The position numbers and the translations under genes were made by a program. Shown one piece after another: positions 16,190 to 24,584 of a stretch of DNA of 64,000 nt. This DNA is from Acinetobacter oleivorans DR1 (lineage in GTDB: Bacteria; Pseudomonadota; Gammaproteobacteria; Pseudomonadales; Moraxellaceae): assembly GCF_000196795.1 (NCBI RefSeq), contig NC_014259.1:682001-746000 (forward strand), given 5' to 3'. The notes under the pieces were generated by a model that saw only the letters and a program-made list of their open reading frames with translations, was not told the DNA's origin and searched no databases. Numbering within the stretch: the stretch's first letter is position 1; each line of letters begins with the position of its first letter.

Positions 16190-17425
16190 ATGATACAGCA
16201 ACAGGTTAAAAATGGGTTTCCAACATTAGATGATGTTCATGCTGCCGCAGAGCGTTTAGAAGGTTTAGTCGTAAAAACTCCTTTTGTTTTCTCAGAAACC
16301 ATTTCTAAAACCTTAGGGGCTGAGATGTGGCTGAAATTTGAAAACTTACAATTTACAGCTTCTTTTAAAGAACGGGGTGCACTGAATAAACTGTTGTGTT
16401 TATCTGACCAAGAAAAACAACATGGTGTTATTGCAGCTTCGGCAGGTAATCATGCGCAAGGTGTAGCGTATCATGCTCAGCGCACAGGCGTAACAGCAAC
16501 TATTGTGATGCCGAAATCTACACCTAATGTAAAAGTACAACGAGTGCGAGAATATGGGGCACGAGTCATTTTACATGGACAAGACTTTTCAGAAGCTGCT
16601 GCTGAAATGCACCGTGTTGCACAAGAAGAATCTTTAACAATTATCCACCCATTTGACGATGCAGAAATTATTGCAGGTCAGGGAACCATTGCACTCGAAA
16701 TGCTTGCAGCTGTTCCTGAACTAGACATTTTAGTTGTGCCAATTGGCGGTGGTGGTCTAATTTCTGGTATTGCGATTGCTGCTAAAGCTATCAATCCCAA
16801 AATTAAAGTGATTGGGGTGCAATCGGTTGTATATCCAAGTATGGCGAAACTTTTATGCAATTATCAGCATGCCGTTTCAATGGGCTCTACAGTTGCAGAA
16901 GGTATTGCGGTAAAAACTCCGGGTGAGCTTACAACTCAAGTTGCTAAACAATATGTTGATGACATTGTTGTTGTTACTGAAGACATGATTGAAGAGGCAA
17001 TTGCGCTGTTACTCAATATTGAGAAAACAGTATGTGAAGGGGCTGGTGCAACAGGTATTGCTGCAATTATGTCTCGTCCTGATCTATTTTTAGGTCATAA
17101 GCTTGGTGTAGTGCTTTCTGGTGGCAATATTGATACACGCGTTATGGTCTCTGTATTGCAGCGTCATTTAACGCGTACAGGGCGTATGGTTCGTATTCGT
17201 GTTGAATTACCAGATAATCCGGGTGCTTTAGCTCGTTTAACAGCAATCATTGCTGAGCAAGGCGGTAATATTTATGAATTGCGTCATGAACGCTTTGCAG
17301 CAACAAGTCGTGCTAAAGAAAGCGCTGTGAGTGTTGATGTTGAGCTTAAAAGCGCATCAGACCTAGATTTGCTGATTCAGGCAATGCAGTTGGAAGGTTA
17401 TATTGTTCGTAAAGAAGAGATTTAA
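16190..17425 (+). CDS. Threonine ammonia-lyase (short form with one ACT domain)
   Basis: A 411-residue PLP enzyme of fold type II: converts threonine to 2-oxobutanoate plus ammonia. The PLP lysine is Lys60 in TASFKERGALNKL; the phosphate-binding loop is VPIGGGGLISG (about residues 182-192); SAGNHAQGVAYHA supplies the substrate-binding Asn loop. A single ACT domain occupies about 330-410 (RIRVELPDNPGALARLTAII), the layout of TdcB/IlvA_1C-type enzymes rather than the two-ACT biosynthetic IlvA. It could serve isoleucine synthesis or threonine/serine breakdown; no ilv or tdc genes are next to it, so I leave the symbol open. Confidence 0.88.
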   Translation: MIQQQVKNGFPTLDDVHAAAERLEGLVVKTPFVFSETISKTLGAEMWLKFENLQFTASFKERGALNKLLCLSDQEKQHGVIAASAGNHAQGVAYHAQRTGVTATIVMPKSTPNVKVQRVREYGARVILHGQDFSEAAAEMHRVAQEESLTIIHPFDDAEIIAGQGTIALEMLAAVPELDILVVPIGGGGLISGIAIAAKAINPKIKVIGVQSVVYPSMAKLLCNYQHAVSMGSTVAEGIAVKTPGELTTQVAKQYVDDIVVVTEDMIEEAIALLLNIEKTVCEGAGATGIAAIMSRPDLFLGHKLGVVLSGGNIDTRVMVSVLQRHLTRTGRMVRIRVELPDNPGALARLTAIIAEQGGNIYELRHERFAATSRAKESAVSVDVELKSASDLDLLIQAMQLEGYIVRKEEI

Positions 17426-17662
17426 TCTCTGATATTGCTGTGTTATAAAAGCCGTATATGGCTCTATCGAGAGTCATATACAAGGTAATTTAAATGGATT
17501 AAATTGCCAAAAAGGGATGAATTTACAAAAAAACGATCAAATCCTTCAATGAAACGGGAAAAATTGACAATTCTCTAAACTTTGCCCTTCACAATTTTAA
17601 GGTTTAGGTTTTAGTATTCCTTCCATTGTAAATTTGAAGAAATATAAGGATATCCACGCTCA

Positions 17663-18859
17663 ATGTTCAAATCATTCTTTCCATCACCACGGTATTTTTT
17701 TATATCTGTGGTTGTTTGGATCGCACTCAATATGGTGCTCTGGTACTCAGGTGGAAACACGTGGGGAACTTTTATCGGGTTTGCTAAGGGCTATCATGAT
17801 GCACAACTCCCTGTGGGTGTGAGTCGTTTTTGGTCTCCAACTTTCTTATGGTTTTATCTCTGGTTTTTAGTCTCTACTGCACTTTTTGCTGGCTTTTGGA
17901 AGACAATTTCTAATAATCCATGGCAGCGTTGGTCTATATGGGGCTCTGCATTTATTTTATTTAACATCTGGTTTGGTGTTCAGGTCAGTGTTGCGATTAA
18001 TGCATGGTATGTACCATTTTGGGATTTAATTCAAAAAATGCTTTCGAGTGGAGGTGGGGACCTCTCGGCACTATATAGTGAGACAATGGTCTTTCTTTAT
18101 ATTGCTATGGTTGCTGTGACTCTTGCTGTAATTAATGCTTTTTTCACAAGCCATTACGTATTCCGTTGGCGTACAGCAATGAATGAATACTACACAGAAC
18201 ATTGGGAACAACTGCGTCATATTGAAGGTGCTTCGCAGCGTGTGCAAGAAGACACCATGCGCTTTGCAACTATTATGGAAGACTTAGGTGTTGAACTGGT
18301 AAAAGCAGTCATGATTTTAATTGCCTTTTTACCTATTTTATTTCAACTGTCTAAACATGTTCCAGTTTTACCAATTGTTGGTGAACTAGAACATTCTCTA
18401 GTATGGGCCGCAATTGTATGGGCTGCTTTTGGTACGATTCTTTTAATGGTAGTTGGTATTAAATTACCAGGACTACAATTTAATAATCAAAAAGTAGAAG
18501 CAGCTTATCGTAAAGAATTGGTCTATGGTGAAGACCATGCAGACCGCGCAAAACCTGCTACGTTACGTGAGTTATTTAGTAAAGTCCGTAAAAACTACTT
18601 CCGACTCTATTTCCATTATGCTTACTTTAACTTGGTAGCAACTTGGTATAAGCAGTTAGACATTTTATATAGTCTAGTCGTTTTATTCCCTGCAATTGCA
18701 AGTGGGAAGATGACGTTAGGTTTGATTAACCAAATTGGCGGTGTATTCGATAAGGTTCGTGAATCCTTCCAATATTTAATTAGTTCATGGAAAACAATTA
18801 TTGAATTACTTTCAATTTATAAACGTTTAAAAGCTTTTGAATCGATACTACATAAATAA
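17663..18859 (+). CDS. sbmA: SbmA/BacA-like peptide antibiotic transporter
   Basis: A 398-residue inner-membrane protein with about seven hydrophobic helices. The N-terminus MFKSFFPSPRYFF, the segment WIALNMVLWYSGG and the conserved FRWRTAMNEYYTEHW (about 170-184) with ASQRVQEDTMRF match the SbmA/BacA family, ABC-transporter-like membrane proteins without an ATPase domain that take up proline-rich peptides, bleomycin or microcins using the proton gradient. Length is close to E. coli SbmA. Monocistronic, with a shared terminator downstream. Confidence 0.88.
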   Translation: MFKSFFPSPRYFFISVVVWIALNMVLWYSGGNTWGTFIGFAKGYHDAQLPVGVSRFWSPTFLWFYLWFLVSTALFAGFWKTISNNPWQRWSIWGSAFILFNIWFGVQVSVAINAWYVPFWDLIQKMLSSGGGDLSALYSETMVFLYIAMVAVTLAVINAFFTSHYVFRWRTAMNEYYTEHWEQLRHIEGASQRVQEDTMRFATIMEDLGVELVKAVMILIAFLPILFQLSKHVPVLPIVGELEHSLVWAAIVWAAFGTILLMVVGIKLPGLQFNNQKVEAAYRKELVYGEDHADRAKPATLRELFSKVRKNYFRLYFHYAYFNLVATWYKQLDILYSLVVLFPAIASGKMTLGLINQIGGVFDKVRESFQYLISSWKTIIELLSIYKRLKAFESILHK

Positions 18860-18866
18860 AAGAAAG

Positions 18867-18887
18867 CCCGCGAAAGCGGGTTTTTTT
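18867..18887. terminator. Terminator between sbmA and the convergent exported-protein gene
   Basis: CCCGC - GAAA - GCGGG with a GNRA-type tetraloop followed by seven T; an upstream AAAG run gives only weak function on the other strand. Confidence 0.85.
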
Positions 18888-18899
18888 ATAAGCATTGGA

Positions 18900-19649
18900 T
18901 TAATGGGTTGTATTATAAAAATTAAGGATAGGTCCTACTAAAGACTGTTGAGATTTATCTAAGGTGACTTGAATCTCTTTATAGTTAAAAGTGTCTTCAT
19001 CATCATATTTAGCAATACCATGCGTTTTATTGTTCACTTGTGGAATTTGATAACTAAAAAAAGCCACTTTCTTAGAAGGATGAACAATATTGATGAGTTT
19101 TTTAGGGTCTTTATAGCCACCGAATTCATTTTCAAGACTTTCTTTTAACAATTCTGGGAAATAGAGCGTTGCATTTGGTAGCCCACAACCAACGCAAAAT
19201 GAAGAATCATAGAGTTCTATGGCTTGTTTTTGATCTGCACTCATTATTAGAGCAAAACCAGTCCCATTAGCGCCTGCATTTGCTTGCACATCTTGCCAAT
19301 TTCTTGGAACGAGCACTAAACCTGATTCAGGTAATGCAAGAAGCTTGAGTTGTTTTGCATGCTGAGCATCGAGTTTAAAATTAAAATGGCAGCTTTTAGG
19401 TGTACAGGTTTCAAAGTCTTTAAGTAAACCATTCTCTGTCGGGCTTTGTGCTGTAACACCATAAAACGGGACTGTAACGCCGTTTAAAAACTTTGCTTCT
19501 CCTAGGGCGTAGAACTGGTTATCTGCTTTGCGGGTTGCAGCAGAGCTATAAAATTTTGGGAAATGGGGAGTAAAGCTTTTTACTTCTGCATAAGCAGTTG
19601 AAGTTAGACTGATCAATGCTGTGCTTAATAAAAAATTTAGTTTTTTCAT
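18900..19649 (-). CDS. Exported protein of unknown function (possibly DUF4850)
   Basis: A 249-residue protein with a standard signal peptide (MKKLNFLLSTALISLTSTAYA, cleavage after AYA at residue 21). The mature part has cysteine pairs (CTPKSC, and CVGCG at about residue 174-178) suggesting disulfides in the periplasm. I recognise no catalytic motif; a match to Acinetobacter DUF4850 proteins is a faint recollection. It converges on sbmA and diverges from the DUF1176 gene, opening a block of exported unknown proteins. Confidence 0.75.
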   Translation of the reverse strand: MKKLNFLLSTALISLTSTAYAEVKSFTPHFPKFYSSAATRKADNQFYALGEAKFLNGVTVPFYGVTAQSPTENGLLKDFETCTPKSCHFNFKLDAQHAKQLKLLALPESGLVLVPRNWQDVQANAGANGTGFALIMSADQKQAIELYDSSFCVGCGLPNATLYFPELLKESLENEFGGYKDPKKLINIVHPSKKVAFFSYQIPQVNNKTHGIAKYDDEDTFNYKEIQVTLDKSQQSLVGPILNFYNTTH

Positions 19650-19783
19650 TTTTAGAAAGTAATCAATTTAAATCTTATATAAATCTAACATATTCTTTTA
19701 AACTATAAGGCAATTCAAAATTGAAAACTGTTTTTAACTTCTTTTAACTTCATAATAAAACAGACCAGCAGAGACATGAAAAA

Positions 19784-20848
19784 ATGAAAAAAATCCTTTC
19801 AATGTGCTGTTTATCAGTCATCAGTTCTTATGGTTTTGCTCAAGACATAAAAGGTATTTCATTTTCACACCAAGAATGGGAAATCTCTTGTAGCAATACG
19901 GGTACATGTAAAGCCGCAGGCTATCAAAATGAAGACAATGGTGATAATCCAGCTTCAATTTTATTAACACGTAAAGCAGGGCCAAAACAAGCTGTGCAAG
20001 CCGAATTTGCTTTATCAGACTATGAGCAAAGCTTGCCAACCAATCAGCTTAAAAATATTCATTTTTATGTAAATGGCAAAGATTTAGGCGCTGTGACTAT
20101 AGATGGTACCGATTTGCCATTGATGGGTAAATTGAATAACTCGCAAGTCAACGCTGTACTACAACAGTCTAAACAGGAACCTGAAATTGTATTTAAGAAT
20201 GCTCAGCATGAATGGAAAATTTCCGATGCTGGAATGACTGCTGTGTTATTAAAAATGGATGATTTTCAGAAGCGTATTGGGACTGTTGGTGCTTTGGTTA
20301 AAAAGGGAAGTGCCAATGAAGCTAAAGTACTTATGCCTGAGCCAAAACTGGTTGTTAAACGCATTAAAACTACAGCCAAACCTTATTTAACGCTACAACC
20401 GAAAAGCAAGCAGTATCAAGCAATACACCGTAGCTTGATAGCAGTTAATCCGAATCCTAAAGAAGACTTTTGTGAAGGAATTTATGGTGGTAATAGTGAT
20501 GGAGCTGAACCACAAAAAATTGAGCTATATAAACTAACCAATAAGAAAGTTTTGGCGACTACATTGTGTTGGAGAGGGGCTTATAACGAAGGGTATGGGG
20601 CATGGGCACTCGATGAGTCTTTGACTGGTAAAGCAACGTTTGTGACAGAAACAGCTTCTGATTTCGATAGCGGTATTATTAGTAGTGCTCAAAAAGGAAG
20701 AGGCATAGGCGATTGCTGGGCAAGTGAAGAGTGGGTCTGGGATGGCAAGAGTTTTGTACATACTAAGGATATGTGGACAGGAATGTGCAAAGGTTTGGCA
20801 GCAGGTGGGGTGTGGGAGCTTGATCGAATTGAAGCTATTGTAAAATAG
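19784..20848 (+). CDS. DUF1176 family exported protein
   Basis: A 354-residue protein with a signal peptide (MKKILSMCCLSVISSYGFA). The mature part begins with FSHQEWEISCSNTGTCKAAGY and continues LLTRKAGPKQAVQAEF, the pattern I associate with DUF1176; near the C-terminus are GAYNEGYGAWALDE and GRGIGDCWASEEWVWDG. Several paired cysteines suggest a disulfide-stabilised periplasmic protein. Function unknown. The following gene starts 40 bp downstream on the same strand, so the two are probably co-transcribed. Confidence 0.8.
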   Translation: MKKILSMCCLSVISSYGFAQDIKGISFSHQEWEISCSNTGTCKAAGYQNEDNGDNPASILLTRKAGPKQAVQAEFALSDYEQSLPTNQLKNIHFYVNGKDLGAVTIDGTDLPLMGKLNNSQVNAVLQQSKQEPEIVFKNAQHEWKISDAGMTAVLLKMDDFQKRIGTVGALVKKGSANEAKVLMPEPKLVVKRIKTTAKPYLTLQPKSKQYQAIHRSLIAVNPNPKEDFCEGIYGGNSDGAEPQKIELYKLTNKKVLATTLCWRGAYNEGYGAWALDESLTGKATFVTETASDFDSGIISSAQKGRGIGDCWASEEWVWDGKSFVHTKDMWTGMCKGLAAGGVWELDRIEAIVK

Positions 20849-20887
20849 CTAATTTGTTGAAAAGAAATATCATTAGGAAAATAAAAA

Positions 20888-21658
20888 ATGATTAAAAGTA
20901 AAATAGAGATAGCTTTCTTGGTTATAGCAGGAATGTTTGCTTGTTTTGCCAAGCCTGCTTTTGCTGCGCCCTTAAGTATTTTAGAGTTTAAAAAAACACA
21001 ATTAAGTCAGAATGAGCAGGCGCAACTTTGCATACAAGTTAAAAAGCTTTGCGAGCATCTGGATCAATGGCGAGTTTTAAAAACAGCAGATCGGCAGTTA
21101 TGGCTTCTGTCGGGTGGAGATATTATTCAATTTAACGACTCTGCAAAGGGACTCAAACTATCGAAACAGTGGCATGTAAATCTCTCTACTCAAAAGGAGG
21201 GTACATCTGATGGGCAGTTTATCTTTCCTAAGCTTTTTCCCATCACCCAAAATCGTTATGCAATTGCTGTAATTGATTCATTTTCTGAAATGTACTCAGG
21301 AGGTGGTGCGAATATTGAACGAGCTAGTTTTTATGAGTTAACAGAGTCAGGTAATGAGCGTTCCTTTATTAAAAATTATCCCTTTAGTTTTAATCGGATG
21401 ATTCGGGCATGTTTTTCTGAGCAAGATTATGAAAGTTCTCAAGGAAATTGTCATGATGAAGATAGTCTCAGTCTAGATATTCGTCCAGTCAAACCGCTAA
21501 TGTGGCAATTCCGCTATCGTTATAATTTAAGCGTATCACCTGCCTCAGATTCAGGTGAAAAATCTTATCAGGGCAGTAGAAACTTAAATATTGATTTAAA
21601 TAAAGCACCAGAACAACCAAATATTCCAGAAGCATGGAAGTATGCTGGAATGGGCTAA
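20888..21658 (+). CDS. Exported protein of unknown function, 256 residues
   Basis: Signal peptide IAFLVIAGMFACFAKPAFA with predicted cleavage near residue 26. The mature part has evenly spaced beta-like segments (WLLSGGDIIQFND, FPITQNRYAIAVIDSF, MYSGGGANIERASFYEL) and a cysteine pair, but no motif I recognise. It sits 40 bp after the DUF1176 gene and probably shares its transcript, which suggests a joint envelope role. Confidence 0.75.
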   Translation: MIKSKIEIAFLVIAGMFACFAKPAFAAPLSILEFKKTQLSQNEQAQLCIQVKKLCEHLDQWRVLKTADRQLWLLSGGDIIQFNDSAKGLKLSKQWHVNLSTQKEGTSDGQFIFPKLFPITQNRYAIAVIDSFSEMYSGGGANIERASFYELTESGNERSFIKNYPFSFNRMIRACFSEQDYESSQGNCHDEDSLSLDIRPVKPLMWQFRYRYNLSVSPASDSGEKSYQGSRNLNIDLNKAPEQPNIPEAWKYAGMG

Positions 21659-21768
21659 TTATTAAAGTAATTGTTAAATTTGAAGAAATAGACGATTTAC
21701 AGAGTCATAACAGGTAACACCACTAGCTCTGTGATACAAAGAACAGATTGTTTATTGGAGCTAGACCC

Positions 21769-22287
21769 ATGTCACGTCAAGTTTATGCGATTGCCCGCCG
21801 TAAGTTTTCACATTTGAGCCGTTCAGTCTGTATGGCAGTTGCTGTACTGGGTACAACACAAATTGCGATGGCGGGTCCCACGGTTGATCAGTTAAGTGAC
21901 TGTTTAGTTAAGGCCACAACGGCTTCAGACAAGACCACTGTGCTTCAATGGACATTTACGGCTTTAGCTGCCCATCCTGATTTAAAAGCATTTAGTAATG
22001 TAACGCCTGAGCAAAAGGATCAGTTAGATCAGAAACTGGCGCAGGTTTTACAACGTGTCATTGTGGAGCAATGTTCTACCCAAACTAAAGCTGTGATTCA
22101 GGCTGAAGGTGTGAAGGCCGTTGGAGAGGCTTTTCAGCAGTTAGGTCAAAGTGCGGGTGAAGATATTGTTAAAGACCCCGCAGTTAAACAGCAGTTGCAG
22201 GGCACATTGCGCTATATCGATTTAAATAAATTGGTGACGACGTTTTTAACACCAGAGATTTGGAATAAGTTGGGAATCACAAGATAA
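21769..22287 (+). CDS. Exported protein of unknown function, 172 residues
   Basis: The ATG at 21769 follows TTGGAG at good spacing and is preferred over an in-frame TTG at 21748. The N-terminus MSRQVYAIARRKFSHLSRS is long and basic, followed by CMAVAVLGTTQIAMA, a signal peptide ending near residue 35. The mature part is helical and polar (VDQLSDCLVKATTASDK, VTPEQKDQLDQKLAQVLQRV) with two cysteines. I recognise no domain. A terminator shared with the DJ-1 gene follows. Confidence 0.75.
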   Translation: MSRQVYAIARRKFSHLSRSVCMAVAVLGTTQIAMAGPTVDQLSDCLVKATTASDKTTVLQWTFTALAAHPDLKAFSNVTPEQKDQLDQKLAQVLQRVIVEQCSTQTKAVIQAEGVKAVGEAFQQLGQSAGEDIVKDPAVKQQLQGTLRYIDLNKLVTTFLTPEIWNKLGITR

Positions 22288-22313
22288 AAAATCTAGTTTT
22301 CTATTTTAGTAAT

Positions 22314-22346
22314 AAAGCCTGCTATTTAATCAGCAGGCTTTATTTT
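22314..22346. terminator. Bidirectional terminator
   Basis: AAAGCCTGCT - ATTTAATC - AGCAGGCTTT, a 10-bp stem with A and T runs; between the convergent genes ending at 22287 and 22368. Confidence 0.88.
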
Positions 22347-22367
22347 AATTGGGATGAAGAGATCTAT

Positions 22368-22946
22368 TTAGAGCGTAATCTTAGCGCCTAAGACTTTCAC
22401 AAATTGCGCTAACCAAGCTGGATGTGCAGGCCAAGCTGGGGCAGTTACTAAATGACCATCTGTAACTGCTTCAGTCACAGCAATATCTGCATATTGTCCA
22501 CCTGCCAATTTTACTTCAGCGGCACATGCTGGATAAGCTGAGCAGAGGCGACCTTGTAATACATCTGCCGCTGCGAGTAACTGAGCGCCATGGCATACGG
22601 CTGCAATTGGTTTTTTCACTCGATCAAACTCACGCACAATTTCGACAACACGGTCATTCATGCGCAAATACTCTGGTGCTCGACCACCCGGAATAACTAG
22701 ACCTACATAGTCTTCGGTATTAACGGCATCAAAATCATAGTTAATCGCAAAATTGTGGCCACGTTTTTCGCTATAAGTTTGTTCACCTTCAAAATCATGA
22801 ATAGCCGTTGCAATATGGTCGCCGTTCTTTTTATTTGGGCAAACAGCATGCACGGTATAACCTAAACCAGTTAAGAACTGAAAAGGAACCATGGTTTCAT
22901 AGTCTTCGGCATAGTCACCGACCAACATTAAAATCTTTTTAGACAT
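22368..22946 (-). CDS. DJ-1/PfpI family protein
   Basis: A 192-residue class I glutamine amidotransferase-like domain. The nucleophile elbow is AAVCHGAQLLAAA (Cys about 117), with GLVIPGGRAPEYL upstream and an acidic residue near DYAEDYET at the N-terminus. Relatives act as glyoxalase/deglycase, chaperone or cysteine-dependent hydrolase; the particular role is not readable. It is a second carbonyl/stress-type DJ-1 fold protein besides the Hsp31-like one at 43895. Single gene. Confidence 0.85.
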   Translation of the reverse strand: MSKKILMLVGDYAEDYETMVPFQFLTGLGYTVHAVCPNKKNGDHIATAIHDFEGEQTYSEKRGHNFAINYDFDAVNTEDYVGLVIPGGRAPEYLRMNDRVVEIVREFDRVKKPIAAVCHGAQLLAAADVLQGRLCSAYPACAAEVKLAGGQYADIAVTEAVTDGHLVTAPAWPAHPAWLAQFVKVLGAKITL

Positions 22947-23067
22947 GATTTATCTCTCTTTTTAAAATATAAGTTATCTAAATTCTTAATTTAAATTAGC
23001 ACAGTCACTGAGTAATTTTTTAGGAAAAAAGTGCATTCTTTAGTCGAAGAATGCTTTAGACGGATAT

Positions 23068-23095
23068 AAAAAAGCCCCGATAAATCGAGGCTTTT
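23068..23095 (-). terminator. Rho-independent terminator of gatCAB
   Basis: AAAAAAGCCCCGA - TAAA - TCGAGGCTTTTC; one mismatch in the stem. It lies directly downstream of the gatB stop. Confidence 0.8.
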
Positions 23096-23114
23096 CTTGA
23101 GTTGGCTAGTCAAA

Positions 23115-24584
23115 TTAACCAATCAATTTTTTCATTAATTCATTTACTTGAGCAGGGTTGGCTTTACCCTTAGAAGCTTTCATGACTTGACCAACAAGAC
23201 CGTTAAAGGCTTTTTCTTTACCAGACTTGTACTCTTCAACCATTTTTTCATTGGCTGCAAGTACTTCTTTAATGATTGCTTCAATTGCACCTGTGTCGGT
23301 TTCTTGCTTTAAACCTTTTTCAGCAATAATGTCATCGGCAGATTTACCTTCCGATTCCCACATAAAGCCAAAGACTTGTTTAGCAATCTTACCGCTAATG
23401 GTGTTGTCAACAATACGAGCAATCATGCCACCAAGCTGTTCAGCAGAAACAGGTGATTCAGCCAAATCTAGGCCTGCTTTGTTTAATGCGCCTGAGAATT
23501 CGCCCATTACCCAGTTTGCAGATACTTTACCTTGCTTCGCACCGCCAGCAGCAGCCACAACAGCTTCAAAGAAGTCTGCCATTTCGCGTGAAAGCGTAAG
23601 TACATGTGCATCGTATTCAGTTACACCAAAGTCTGCGATAAAGCGTGCACGACGTGCAGCAGGTAGCTCTGGAAGTGCAGCGCGAGCAGCTTCAATTTGC
23701 TCATCTGCAATAATTACTGGTAACAAGTCTGGATCTGGGAAGTAGCGGTAATCGTTCGCTTCTTCTTTAGAGCGCATTGAACGCGTTTCCATTTTATTTG
23801 GATCGAACAAACGAGTTTCTTGGTCGATGCTTCCACCATATTCCAAAATTTCCATTTGGCGTTCAATTTCAACATTGATCGCTTGTTCAATGAAACGGAA
23901 TGAGTTGAGGTTTTTAAGCTCACAGCGCGTACCAAATGGTTGTCCCGGACGACGTAAAGACACGTTACAGTCCGCACGGAATGAACCTTCAGCCATGTTA
24001 CCGTCGGAAATACCTAACCAACGCACAAGGGTGTGAATTGATTTGATATATGCCACTGCTTCTTCAACTGAACGCATGTCTGGCTCAGAAACGATTTCAA
24101 GTAAAGGTGTACCAGCACGGTTTAAGTCAATGCCAGACATGCCTTCAAATTGATCATGAATCGATTTACCCGCATCTTCTTCAAGGTGAGCACGAGTTAC
24201 GCCAATACGTTTTGTTGTGCCATCTTCAAGTTGAATGTCGATATGACCCAAGCCAACAATTGGATTATCCATTTGGCTAATTTGATAGCCTTTTGGCGAG
24301 TCAGGGTAGAAGTAGTTTTTACGTGCAAACACAGATGCTTGGTCGATGTATGCATCGATACCCAAACCAAAGCGGATGGCAAGATCAACTACTTTTTCAT
24401 TTAAAACAGGGAGTACACCCGGCATAGCCAAGTCTACAAGGCTCGCTTGCGTGTTTGGGTCTTGACCAAATTCAGTCGATGAACCTGAGAAAATTTTAGA
24501 ATTGGTTGCAAGCTGAGTGTGAATTTCGATACCAATAACGACTTCCCAACCGTCAATCAATTTCAACTTTTGAGCTTCAGCCAT
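23115..24584 (-). CDS. gatB: Aspartyl/glutamyl-tRNA amidotransferase subunit B
   Basis: A 489-residue GatB, the kinase/transamidase subunit of the GatCAB complex that converts Glu-tRNA(Gln) and Asp-tRNA(Asn) to the amidated forms. Typical stretches: WEVVIGIEIHTQL at the N-terminus (residues 9-21), ARKNYFYPDSPKGYQISQ, RAGTPLLEIVSEPD, and a helical YqeY-like tRNA-binding tail (about 340-489, GLVGQVMKASKGKANP). The start codon overlaps the gatA stop by one base (TAATG), giving translational coupling. Length is normal. Confidence 0.97.
   Translation of the reverse strand: MAEAQKLKLIDGWEVVIGIEIHTQLATNSKIFSGSSTEFGQDPNTQASLVDLAMPGVLPVLNEKVVDLAIRFGLGIDAYIDQASVFARKNYFYPDSPKGYQISQMDNPIVGLGHIDIQLEDGTTKRIGVTRAHLEEDAGKSIHDQFEGMSGIDLNRAGTPLLEIVSEPDMRSVEEAVAYIKSIHTLVRWLGISDGNMAEGSFRADCNVSLRRPGQPFGTRCELKNLNSFRFIEQAINVEIERQMEILEYGGSIDQETRLFDPNKMETRSMRSKEEANDYRYFPDPDLLPVIIADEQIEAARAALPELPAARRARFIADFGVTEYDAHVLTLSREMADFFEAVVAAAGGAKQGKVSANWVMGEFSGALNKAGLDLAESPVSAEQLGGMIARIVDNTISGKIAKQVFGFMWESEGKSADDIIAEKGLKQETDTGAIEAIIKEVLAANEKMVEEYKSGKEKAFNGLVGQVMKASKGKANPAQVNELMKKLIG

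Noticed and set aside
23227..23745. 172-codon plus-strand ORF opposite gatB
   Set aside because: It is antisense to the well-conserved gatB, has low-complexity composition (Ser/Ala-rich) typical of the complement of a real gene, and no RBS.
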